Of a stretch of DNA of 64,000 nt, positions 45,209 to 56,366 are shown one piece after another. This DNA comes from Anaeramoeba ignava. Taxonomy: Eukaryota > Metamonada > Anaeramoebidae. Below the pieces are notes generated by a model. It was not told the origin of the DNA and ran no database searches. It worked only from the letters and a program-made list of their open reading frames with translations. The DNA lies in assembly GCA_028826165.1 (NCBI GenBank), contig JAPDFW010000136.1:259501-323500 (forward strand), written 5' to 3'. Each line of letters opens with the position of its first letter. Positions within the stretch are counted from its first letter, which is position 1. Position numbers and translations under genes: made by a program.

Positions 45209-48126
45209 ATGAATTTAAATCAAACAGTTGAACAAACAATTCAAATTTGGAAAAGTAAAAAATAATTCAAAATTAATTTTAATTTTAATTTTAATTTATA
45301 AAAAATTTTTTTTAAATTATTTAGATTTTGATTTTGAAAATAAAAGATCTGAATTTGATGAAAATAGTTTAAAAATTGGAGAATTTCAAGAAAATTCAAC
45401 AAATTCAAGAAAACAACTTTCAAAAGAAACAAAAAGTATTTTTATTTTTATTATTTTTTTATTATAAAAAAAACATTTTCAAATTAAAAATTTTAATTCA
45501 TTTTTCATTTTAAAAGATTTTTTATCACTTCAAAATACTGAAAAATTAAAAAAATTTTCATCATTGATTAAGAATTATCAAAAGGAAATTGATTCTTTAA
45601 CTGAAAGAGCCAAATTCTCTGAAAAATCAATTTTATCAATTTATCAATTTTTTTCAACAGCACCTGATCCAACTCCAATTCTTGAATTAATTTTAGTACT
45701 TTTAATACTTTTAATCCCTATTTACTCAATATTTTTTTAACCTTCGTTTTATTCTCTTTTTAATTTGCAAATTTATATTAATAGAAAGAATATATTGAAC
45801 TTGAAAAAATTAAAGAAAATTATAAACAAAATGAAAACTCAGAAAAAAATTCTAATTCAAAAAAACAATTGTTATTAATTGAAGATTTAAAGAATAAAAA
45901 TCAACAAATGAAAAAAGATTTTGAAAATCAATTAGAAGAAAAAAAATTACAATATGAATTAGCAATTCAAGAACTAAATCAAAAATTACAAAAAGAACAA
46001 GAAAATTTCAAATTATTCCAATCTAATCAAAATATTGAACAAAATGAAATTTTTGAATTAAAAACAAAACATCGTAAATTAAATATTCAATTAAAAAATA
46101 TTTAATTTAAAAATAATATTTAATTTAAAAATAATATTTAATTTAAAAATAATATTTAATTTAAAAATAATATTTAATTCAAAAATAATATTTAATTTAA
46201 AAATAATATTTAATTTAAAAATAATATTTAATCCAAAAATAATATTTAATTTAAAAATAATATTTAATTTAAAAATAATATTTAATCCAAAAAATAATAT
46301 TTAATTTATAAAAATAATATTTTAATTCAAAAATAATATTTAATTTAAAAATAATATTTAATCCAAAAATAATATTTAATTTATAAATATTTAATTTAAA
46401 AATAATATTTAATTCAAAAATAAATATTTAATTTAAAATATTTAATTCAATAATAATATTTAATTTAAAAATAATATTTAATTTAAAAATAATATTTAAT
46501 CCAAAAATAATATTTAATCCAAAAATATAATTTAATTTAAAAATATTATTTAATTTAAAAATATTCTTTAATTTAAAAATATTATTTAATTTAAAAATAT
46601 TCAATTTAAAATATTTAATTTAAAAATATTTAATCTAAAATATTCAATTCTAAAATATTCAATTCTAGAACAAGAATTAAATGCAAAAGAAAAAGAAAAT
46701 GAAATGATTTCTTTAGATCTTCAAAATGCTCATCTTCGTATTTCTGAACTTGAAAAAAATATTGAATTATTAAAAAATCCTTCAAATAATCAAGAAGACC
46801 AAAAACAACTTCTTCAAAAAATTTCTAAATTGGAAAACAATTATCAAGAAAAAATGGAACAAATCAATGAATTTGAAGAACAAATTAAAGAACTTGAACA
46901 ATCAACAAATGAAAAAGAAGTTGAAATTCTAGAACAAAAACAAAAATTCCAAAAAGAAAAAGAAAAATATGAAGATAAAATTGAAGAATTAAATTTAAAA
47001 CTCACTTCACTTCCAAATGAAAAAGAATTTTCTAAAATTAAAAAAGAATTGGAAATTTTAAAAACTGTTGAATTTGGATTTTTAAATGAAAAAGATTTTG
47101 AAAATGAGAATGAAAATGAAAAAGAAATTCAAAATGAAAAAGGATTGAAATTATTGCTATTAAAAAAATCTAGACATCTTGAAAATCAAGTCACAAAATT
47201 TAAAGTGGAATTAAATAAAAAACAACAAATTCTTGAAAATTTAACTCAACAAAATTCTCAACTAAATGAATCATTAAATCAATCACAAAATTTAATCAAA
47301 AAATTAGAATCAGATTTATTAATTGCACAAAAAGAAAGATTAAAAGGAAATATTTCAACTCAAGAATATGAAAACATTAATAACAACAATTTATCAAATC
47401 AAAACGATAATAACACAAAAAATTCAATTATTGAAATTGAAGAAAATGAAAAACAAATTCAATCTGATAAAAACGAACAAGAAAAAAACGAAAAAATTCA
47501 ACAAAAAATAGTTGAACAAAAAAAAATGTTTGATATTGTTTGTCAACAAAGAGATCGTTTTAGAAATCAATTAGAACAAATGGAAAACAAAAATCAAGAA
47601 TTATCATTTCAATATCAAGAATGCTCAAAATTGAATAAAAGATTACAAGCAGATAATCTTAAATTTTATGAGAAAATTAAATTTTTACAAAATTATCAAC
47701 AAACAAGATCAAATCCAAATTCAAAAATTAATTTTTCTGAAAATATTGATTCAGGACTTGGTTTAAATTCATCAAGAATAGAAAATGATTATGAAAAAAT
47801 AATGAATAGAAAAAATGAACAATCTGATTTAATTCAACAATATAAAGAAATTTATGATGAAGGAATAAATCCTTTTAATGAATTTAGTATTCAAGTAAAT
47901 AATTTTAATTAATTTTAATTCAATAATTTTTAATTCAATAATTTTTATTAATATTTTAATTAATTAGGAAAGAAATTCTCAATATCAAAATTTACATCCA
48001 ATTGAAAAAATTACTTTAAAAGCAAGTAAATTTATTTTATCAAATCGAAATGCAAGATTTTTCTTATTTTTTTATACAATTCTTATTCATTTAATTACTA
48101 TAATTTTACTTTTTATTTTAATTTGA
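45209..48126 (+). CDS. CASP: CASP golgin (CUX1/CASP family)
   Basis: Coiled-coil membrane protein of the Golgi involved in retrograde transport tethering (family role). Exons: 45209-45254, 45325-45435, 45517-45695, 45785-46073, 46669-47894, 47968-48126; they sum to 670 codons exactly. The CASP_N region is clear: QIWKNFDFENKRSEFDEN, EKLKKFSSLIKNYQKEID, SLTERAKFSEKSILSIYQFF, APDPTPILE. The long coiled coil contains SKIKKELEILKTVEFGFL and LLLKKSRHLENQVTK. The C terminus has QRDRFRNQLEQ, ADNLKFYEKIKFLQNYQQ, EKITLKASKFILSNRNARFF and a terminal transmembrane helix (TILIHLITIILLFILI), so it is tail-anchored. Intron 4 is 595 bp of AATATTTAATTTAAA words. Confidence 0.92.
46074..46660. repeat. AT-rich satellite of CASP intron 4
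   Basis: Words TTAAAAATAATATTTAATTT with ATCC and TTCA variants. The sense (plus) strand has A, T and C; apart from the splice sites I see no G. Confidence 0.9.
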
Positions 48127-48301
48127 TTTAAAATTAAAAATAAATAAAACAATTTCAATTTATTTAATTTTTGAATTTAGTTCATTTGAATTTTTGAATT
48201 TAGTTTTAACGAAAATTTTAATTTTAGTTCCTCTTTTTTTCTTTCATTTTTTTTTAAATCATTTTTTCCTTTCTTCCTCTTCTTTTTTATTAAAATATAA
48301 A

Positions 48302-50996
48302 ATGGAACCATCAAGACTTTCAATTTCAAGAAATGTTGATTCTCTTGGCAAAAAATTACGCAAAACAAATGTTTCTAAATTTAATAGAGAAAATGAATCA
48401 ATTTTACATCCAGATTCAATTCAACTTTCAACAGATTCAGAAAAAGATAAACCAAAAGATAATTTGGAAAATGAATCTGATTTTGAAGTTATTGTTGATT
48501 TTGAAAACCCAGAATTAAATCAAGCAATTGAAAATCATGAAAATCAAGAAATAGAAAATCAAGAAATAGAAAATCAAGAAAAAAAGAAAAAAAAGAAAAA
48601 AACAACAGATTTTTCTCAACAACCAATTTTATTAAGGAAAATTATTGAACAAAGACTTCAACAAAAAGCTCAAGAACCTTTAAAAGAAAAACCTATTCAA
48701 CATGAAGAAAAAGAATCAAATGTTTCTTGTTTTTATAAATATAAAAAATTTTTGATATTTTTGATCCCTTTTTCTGTTTTTGGTTTTATTGCTTTGATTT
48801 TTTATTTGTTTGATTCTTCTGCTAAAATTTGGGAAGTAAAAGTTCATATGTGGGGATTTACAATTATATTTCTTTATGGAACTTATTGGGGATTTTATTT
48901 TATTTTTTCAAGAAGTATTTTTATTTCAAATTCAAATTCAAATTCAAATTCAAATTCAAATTCAAATTCAAAATTATATTCAAATTTCAAATTATTTTAG
49001 TTTATTGGGCTTTAGGATTTTGTTTAAAACCTTCTAAATTATATAGAATTAAACCTCTTCGTTTACCTGCTGGTCTTGCTTTTGCATGTGAATTAATAGA
49101 AAATAATTAACAAATTTTTTTATATCAAAATTTTGTTATTAATTTTAATATTAATAATAATAATAATAATATTAATAAAGCTCTTACAGCTTATATTGTT
49201 TGGGATACAATACTTGCAGCATCTTTAAGAACAACATTTATTAATCAATTACTTCTTTTCATAGTAAATTTTCAAATTAATTCAAATCAATTCAAATCAA
49301 AATTAATTCAAATTAAATTCAAATCAAATTAAATTCAAATCAAAAATAAATTAAATTAAAAATTCAAATTAAATTCAAATTAAATTAAAAAATTAGTTCA
49401 AGTTTTAATTCAAATTAAATAAGATGTTTTCTTGAAATTCTTCTTCCCAAATTAATTGATCAAAAACTTATTTTCAAATTAAATTATTTCAAATTAAAGT
49501 TTAAATTCAAATCAAATTAATCTTAGTTATTTCAAAATCTCATGTTTTTCACAAACTTCTTCAATATGTTGATTCCAAAAATTTTGATAAATTTTTGGAT
49601 AAAAATGTTAAATGAATCAACACCTCTTCAAGATAAAAATATTATTAATATGAGTCAAAAAAAACCAAGATTAATGAGCAAAAAACAAAAGAAATTAATG
49701 AATTTTGGAATTTCTAAAGTAAATTATATTTAATAATAAAATAATAAAATAATTAATTGAATATTTAAATCAAAAAAGGCAAGAAAATTATTTCTTCAAC
49801 AAAATGATATTCTTTATGTTAAAAAAAATGAAGCATTAAATAATAAAGTTGATATATTTGTAGAAGAAATCATGTCAAATGCAGATATTCAAGAAAAAGG
49901 ATATTTAACATATTTAGATTTTGAATTATTTTTTCATCCACATAAAGCTAAAAAAGCATTTTTATTTTTTCTAAGTTCACCAATATTAGAAGATTCAGAA
50001 CTAAAACAACAAAAAATAACACAAGAAATATTAAAACCAAAAATAACAGATTTTTTTATTGAAAGAGGTCATTTAAAGAAAACAATTCAACAACATCAAA
50101 GTTTATCAGAAATTGTGAAGAAATTATTAAAATTTGTTTATTGGGTTATAATGATAATTGTTTTCCTTATTATTATCAAAGTTGATTTAGGAAGTTTATT
50201 TCTTGCTTTAGTAACTTTATTAGTTTCATTAAGTTTTGCTTTTTCAGGAATAATTAAAAATTTTGTTGATTCATTAACTTTAATATTTGGAGTTAAACCT
50301 TATGATACTGGAGATATTATCAGTATTAATGATACCAGATATACTATCAAAGGAATAGACTTATACAAAACAACACTTGAAGATTTTTCTGGAAAATTGA
50401 CAACTATAACTAATTGGTCAATGCTTTCAAAAGACATTACAAATTACAAAAGAAGTTCAAGAGTTTCAATTTACACAATTATTGGAATCAGTTCAAAAAC
50501 TTCAACCAAAAAAATTATTCAATTTGGAGAAAAATTAGATTCTTTTATTAAATCAAATCCTGAATCATTTGAACCTAAATTTTCTTTTAAAATTGATGGA
50601 TTAGATAAATCAACTGAAAAACTTAATTTAAGATTTAATGTTACAATTAAATGTAATTCTTGGCAAGAATTTCCAATTTGGACAGATTTAAAGAATGATT
50701 TCTATTTATTTTGCAATAATAGTAAATTATTTTTAAAAATGAAAATAATTTTTTGATGTTCCACTTTTTTTATTAATTAAAATTTAAACACACACAAAAA
50801 TATTATATAATAAATAGCTTTTAATGAATTAGGTATTGCTTATGAATATCCATCAATGGATCTTGATATTATAATGAAAAATTCAAATTCAAATTTCAAA
50901 TTAAAACAAAAACAAAAAGAAAAGCAAAAACAAAAACAAAAATCAATAAACAAAAAAGAAATCAAAAATGAAATTGATGAAAAAAAAGAAAAATAA
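48302..50996 (+). CDS. MscS-type mechanosensitive ion channel, copy 1
   Basis: Small-conductance mechanosensitive channel of the fungal/plant type. Exons: 48302-48914, 49001-49087, 49181-49263, 49527-49718, 49779-50721, 50818-50996; 699 codons. A polar N terminus precedes transmembrane helices (KFLIFLIPFSVFGFIALIFY). A degenerate EF-hand-like region (TYLDFELFFHPHKAKKAF) is followed by helices and the MscS domain (VSLSFAFSGIIKNFVDSLTL, VKPYDTGDIISIND, TNWSMLSKDITNYKRSSR) and FNELGIAYEYPSMD. The tail is Lys/Gln-rich. Exon 4 is 34 codons shorter than in copy 2: its 5' part has become intron-like sequence full of TTCAAATTAAA words and an internal acceptor (CTTAG at 49526) is used instead. An AACGAAAA motif lies near 48208. 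Confidence 0.8.
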
Positions 50997-51126
50997 TAAA
51001 GCTCAATGTTCTTTTCTGTTCTTTTCTTTTCTTTTCTTTTTTTTTTAATCCAAAAGGGGAATAAAATTGGAATTTTTTTTAAATCATTTTTTCCTTTCTT
51101 CCTCTTCTTTTTTATTAAAATATAAA

Positions 51127-54100
51127 ATGGAACCATCAAGACTTTCAATTTCAAGAAATGTTGATTCTCTTGGCAAAAAATTACGCAAAACAAATGTTTC
51201 TAAATTTAATAGAGAAAATGAATCAATTTTACATCAAGATTCAATTCAACTTTCAACAGATTCAGAAAAAGATAAACCAAAAGATAATTTTTTAAATGAA
51301 TCTGATTTTGAAGTTATTGTTGATTTTGAAAACCCAGAATTAAATCAAGAAATAGAAAATCAAGAAAAAAAGAAAAAGAAAAAAACAACAGATTTTTCAC
51401 AACAACCAATTTTATTAAGGAAAATTATTGAACAAAGACTTCAACAAAAAGCTCAAGAACCTTTAAAAGAAAAACCTATTCAACATGAAGAAAAAGAATC
51501 AAATGTTTCTTGTTTTTATAAATATAAAAAATTTTTGATATTTTTGATCCCTTTTTCTATTATTGGTTTTATTGCTTTGATTTTTTATTTGTTTGGTTCT
51601 TCTGCTAAAATTTGGGAAGTAAAAGTTCATATGTGGGGATTTACAATTATATTTCTTTATGGAACTTATTGGGGATTTTATTTTATTTTTTCAAGAAGTA
51701 TTTTTATTTCAAATTCAAATTCAAATTCAAATTCAAATTATATTCAAATTTCAAATTATTTTAGTTTATTGGGCTTTAGGATTTTGTTTAAAACCTTCTA
51801 AATTATATAGAATTAAACCTCTTCGTTTACCTGTTGGTCTATTTTTTGCATGTGAATTAATAGAAAATAATTAACAAATTTTTTTATATCAAAATTTAAT
51901 TATTAATATTAATAATAATAATAATAAAGCTCTTACAGCTTATATTGTTTGGGATAAGATACTTGCAGCATCTTTAAGAACAACATTTATTAATCAATTA
52001 CTTCTTTTCATAGTAAATTTTCAAATTAAATTAAATTAAATTCAAATCAAAATAAATTTAAATTAAATTAATTTCAATTCAAATTCAAATCAATTCAAAT
52101 CAAAATCAAATTAAATTAAATTAAATTTAAATTAAATTAAATTAAATTAAATTCAAATCAAATCAAAATTAAATCAATTTAAATTCAATTCAAATTCAAT
52201 TCAAATCAAAATCAAATTAAATTAAATTCAATTCAAATTAAATTAAATTAAATTAAATTCAAATTAAATTAAATTAAATTCAAATCAAATCAATTCAATT
52301 CAAATTAAATTAAATTCAATTCAAATCAAAATCAAATTAAATTCAAATTAATTCAAATCAAAATCAAATTAAATTCAAATTAAATTCAATTCAAATCAAT
52401 TCAAATCAAAATCAAATTAAATTAAATTAAATTAATTTCAAATAAAAATTAAAATTCAAATCAATTCAAATTAAATCAAAATCAAATTCAATTCAAAATT
52501 GAAATTCAAATTAAATTCAAATTAAAAATTCAATTCAAATTAAATTCAAATTAAAATCAAAATAAAATTAAAATTAATTCAAATTCAATTCAATTCAATT
52601 CAATTCAAATTAATTTTAATCCAATTAAATCCAATTAAATCAATTTAAATTCAATTCAAATTAATTCAATTCAAATTAAATCAAATCAAATTCAAATTAA
52701 ATTAAATTCAAATTAAATCAATTTAAATTAAATTAAATTCAAATTAAATCAATTCAAATTAAATTAAATTCAAATTAAATTCAAATTAAATACAAATTAA
52801 ATTAAAATTCAATTCAAAATAAATCAAATTAAATTAAATTCAAATCAAATTAAAAATTAGTTAGTTTCATCAATCATAAGATGTTTTCTTGAAATTCTTC
52901 TTCAATATGTTGATAAAAGATTACTTGATAAAACTTATTTTGATAAATTATTTCAAAGTTTAGAAGAAGAATCTTATATTAAAAATCTCATTTCACAAAC
53001 TCCTCATATTCCAAAAAAATTTCGAATTTTGGATAAAAAAAATGTTAATGAATCAATTCAACTTGAAGATAAAAATATTATTAATATGAGTCAAAAAAAA
53101 CCAAGATTAATGAGCAAAAAACAAAAGAAATTAATGAATTTTGGAATTTCTAAAGTAAATTATATTTAATAATAAAATAATAAAATAATTAATTGAATAT
53201 TTAAATCAAAAAAGGCAAGAAAATTATTTCTTCAACAAAATGATATTCTTTATGTTAAAAACAATGAAGCATTAAATAATAAAGTTGATATATTTGTAGA
53301 AGAAATCATGTCAAATGCAGATATTCAAGAAAAAGGATATTTAACATATTTAGATTTTGAATTATTTTTTCATCCACATAAAGCTAAAAAAGCATTTTTA
53401 TTTTTTCTAAGTTCACCAATATTAGAAGATTCAGAACTAAAACAACAAAAAATAACACAAGAAATATTAAAACCAAAAATAACAGATTTTTTTATTGAAA
53501 GAGGTCATTTAAAGAAAACAATTCAACAACATCAAAGTTTATCGAAAATTTTGAAGAAATTATTAAAATTTGTTTATTGGGTTATAATGATAATTGTTTT
53601 CCTTATTATTATCAAAATTGATTTGGGAAGTTTATTTCTTGGATTAATCACTTTATTAGTTTCATTAAGTTTTGCTTTTTCAGGAATAATTAAAAATTTT
53701 GTTGATTCATTAACTTTAATATTTGGAGTTAAACCTTATGATACTGGAGATGCAATAAATATAGAAGGGAATAAATATAGAGTTAAAGCAATGGATTTAT
53801 ACAAAACAACACTTGAAGATTTTTCTGGAAGGATATCAAATGTAACTAATTGGTCAATGCTTTCAAAAGAAGTTATAAATTACAAAAGAAGTTCAAGAGT
53901 TTCAATTTACACAATTATTGGAATCAGTTCAAAAACTTCAACCAAAAAAATTATTCAATTTGGAGAAAAATTAGATTCTTTTATTAAATCAAATCCTGAA
54001 TCATTTGAACCTAGATTTTCTTTTAAAATTATGGGATTAGATAAACCAACTGAAAAACTTAATTTAAGATTTAATGTTACAATTAAATGTAATTCTTGGC

Positions 54101-54582
54101 AAGAATTTCCAATTTGGACAAATTTGAGGAATGATTTCTATTTATTTTGCAATAATAGTAAATTATTTTTAAAAATGAAAATAATTTTTTGATGTTCCAC
54201 TTTTTTTATTAATTAAAATTTAAACACACACAAAAATATTATATAATAAATAGCTTTTAATGAATTAGGTATTTCTTATGAATATCCATCAATGGATCTT
54301 GATATTATAATGAAAAATTCAAATTCAAATTCAAATTTCAAATTTAATTCAAATTCAAAATCAAGAAAATCAAGAAAATCAAGAAAATCTAGAAAATCTA
54401 GAAAATCTAGAAAATCTAAATCTAATTCTAAATATAAATATAAATCTAAATCTAAATCTAAATCTAAATCTAAATCTAAATCTAAATCTAAATCTAAATC
54501 TAAATCTAAATCTAAATCTAAATCTAAATCTAGCAAATCTAAATCTAAATCTAAATCTAAATCTAATTCTAAATTCAAATAA
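51127..54582 (+). CDS. MscS-type mechanosensitive ion channel, copy 2
   Basis: Tandem duplicate of the preceding gene, nearly identical over most exons. Exons: 51127-51697, 51765-51851, 51930-52012, 52861-53154, 53215-54157, 54254-54582; 769 codons exactly. Full-length exon 4 encodes SSIIRCFLEILLQYVDKRLL, which copy 1 lacks. The MscS core has VKPYDTGDAINIEG and YRVKAMDLYKTTLEDFSG, differing from copy 1 mostly in the segment around the GD motif. The C-terminal tail is a Ser-Lys repeat instead of copy 1's Lys/Gln tail. After the stop at 54582 the Ser-Lys tract continues in the +1 frame to a TAG at 54811 (ending KKELINELKNEK), so the true tail may be ~75 residues longer. Intron 3 is 848 bp of satellite. 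Confidence 0.85.
52013..52860. repeat. Satellite of MscS copy 2 intron 3
   Basis: Words TTCAAATTAAATTAAATTCA and CAATTCAAATCAAAATCAAA. Inside the intron I noticed only one or two G on the sense strand. The copy 1 equivalent (49264-49526) uses the same words but is 263 bp. Confidence 0.9.
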
Positions 54583-54735
54583 ATCTAAATCTAAATCTAA
54601 ATCTAAATCTAAATCTAAATCTAAATCAAATTCTAAATCTAATTCTAAATCTAATTCTAATTCTAATTCTAATTCTAAATCTAAATATAAATCTAAATCT
54701 AAATCTAAATCTAATTCAAAATCGAAAAGATTTAA
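54310..54735. repeat. (AAATCT)n coding tract, Ser-Lys tail of MscS copy 2
   Basis: Hexamer array read as Ser-Lys, with AAATCAAGA units (Lys-Ser-Arg) at the start and AATTCT (Asn-Ser) units at the end. One extra base at 54579-54582 shifts the frame. Confidence 0.88.
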
Positions 54736-54906
54736 TTTAAAAGAATTAAAAAAAGAATTGAAAAATGAATTGAAAAAAGAATTAATAAATGAATTAAAAA
54801 ATGAAAAATAGAAAAATGAAAAGTGGAAAGTGGAATGTATGTATTTATTTTTGTTTATGTTAAAATGAAGAAAAATTGATTTTAAATTATTTTTTCTTCT
54901 TTTTTT

Positions 54907-54960
54907 ATCCGTTGAAAAAATAAAATAAAAAAAATAAAAAAATAATTTAAAATCCGTTAA
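54907..54960. promoter_or_regulatory. Two AACGG elements upstream of CKS1
   Basis: ATCCGTT at 54907-54913 and again at 54952-54958 (both AACGGAT on the minus strand), 150-200 bp upstream of the CKS1 start. The same heptamer core is seen upstream of XMAP215 (ATCCGTTAA). The rest of 54813-55107 is A/T runs and a short CTTT microsatellite. Confidence 0.45.
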
Positions 54961-55107
54961 AAAAAACTTTTTTTTTTAATTCAAAAAAAACAAAACAAAA
55001 ATTTATTTTTCATTTCTCTATTCTTTCTCTTTCTTTCTTTCTTTCTTTTTTTGGATTATTATTATTTCAATCTTTTTATTTTCAAAAACAAAAAACAAAA
55101 CAAAAAA

Positions 55108-56190
55108 ATGGAAGATGATATTTATTATTCTCCAAAATATTATGATGATGAATTTGAATATCGGTAAAAATCAATTAAATCAATTAAATCAATTAAATCA
55201 ATTAAATCAATTCAATATTCAATTCAATATTTAATTTAATAATCAATATTCAATATTTAATTCAATATTTAATTCAATTTAATATTCAATATTTAATTCA
55301 ATATTTAATTAAATAATCAATTTAATAATCAATTTAATATTTAATTTAATATTCAATTCAATATTTAATATTCAATTTAATAATCAATTTAATATTCAAT
55401 TTAATATTCAATTTAATATTCAATTTAATATTCAAATTTAATCAATTCCGAATCAATAATCAATAATCAATAATCAATAATCAATAATCAATAATTAAAT
55501 AATCAATAATCAATAATCAATAATCCAATTTAATATTTTCAATATTTAATAATATTAATAATTTCAATATTCAATATTATTCAATATTCAATATTAATAT
55601 TCAATATCAATTCAATATTCAATTTAATAATTCAATATTCAATTTTAATATTTAATTTAATATCAAATAATCAATATTTAATAATAATATTTAATTCAAT
55701 TTAATATTCAATTTTAATAAAAATCAAAATCAATAATTAATAATCAATAATCAATAATCAATAATCAATAATCAATATTCAATATTCAATTCAATATTCA
55801 ATTCAATATTTAATTCAATATTAAATATTCAATATTAAATATTCAATTCAATATTTAATTCAATATTAAATATTCAATATTAAATATTCAATTCAATATT
55901 AAATATTCAATTCAATATTAAATATTCAATATTTAATATTCAATATTTAATTCAATTTAATTTAAATCAAAAAATTAAGACATGTAATTCTCCCAAAACC
56001 AATGGGAAGAAAAATTCCAAAAGACCATCTTTTATCAGAAAAAGAATGGAGAGGAATTGGTATTTGTATGAGTAGAGGTTGGATTCATTATCATTATCAT
56101 AAACCTGAACCAAATATTTTACTTTTTAGAAGACCTTTAAGTGAAGAACAAAAACATTTACAAAAACAACTTGGAATTCAACAAATTTAA
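55108..56190 (+). CDS. CKS1: CKS1 cyclin-dependent kinase regulatory subunit
   Basis: Small CDK-binding subunit that docks phosphorylated substrates. Exon 1 55108-55163, 816-bp intron, exon 2 55980-56190; 89 codons, normal for the family. The intron interrupts the codon for Arg in EFEYRHV. Key features are present: IYYSPKYYDDEFEYRHVILP, the anion-binding Arg residues, SEKEWRGIGICMSRGWIHY, and the hinge and CDK contact HKPEPNILLFRRPL. The C terminus ends after QKQLGIQQI. It has short spacers on both sides. Confidence 0.95.
55164..55975. repeat. Satellite of the CKS1 intron
   Basis: Words CAATATTTAATTCAATATTT and AATCAATAATCAATAATCAA. The sense strand has A, T and C; I notice one G (near 55450) between the splice sites. 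Confidence 0.9.
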
Positions 56191-56366
56191 TTTGAAATTT
56201 CTCTTTTTTTCTTTTTTTTTTTCATTTTACTTTTTAATCTCTATTTTTTCTTTTTGAAATAAATTGTTTGAAATTAAATTTTTATTTTTTATTATTAAAA
56301 ATGTCCACTTTTTATTTTTTTTTTTTAAATTTTAATTTTCATTTTTTTCATTTTTAATTTTTAATA

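Noticed and set aside
49264-49526. MscS copy 1 as a plain pseudogene
   Set aside because: Using the acceptor at 49526, all six exons sum to exactly 699 codons with no stop, so a functional product remains possible.
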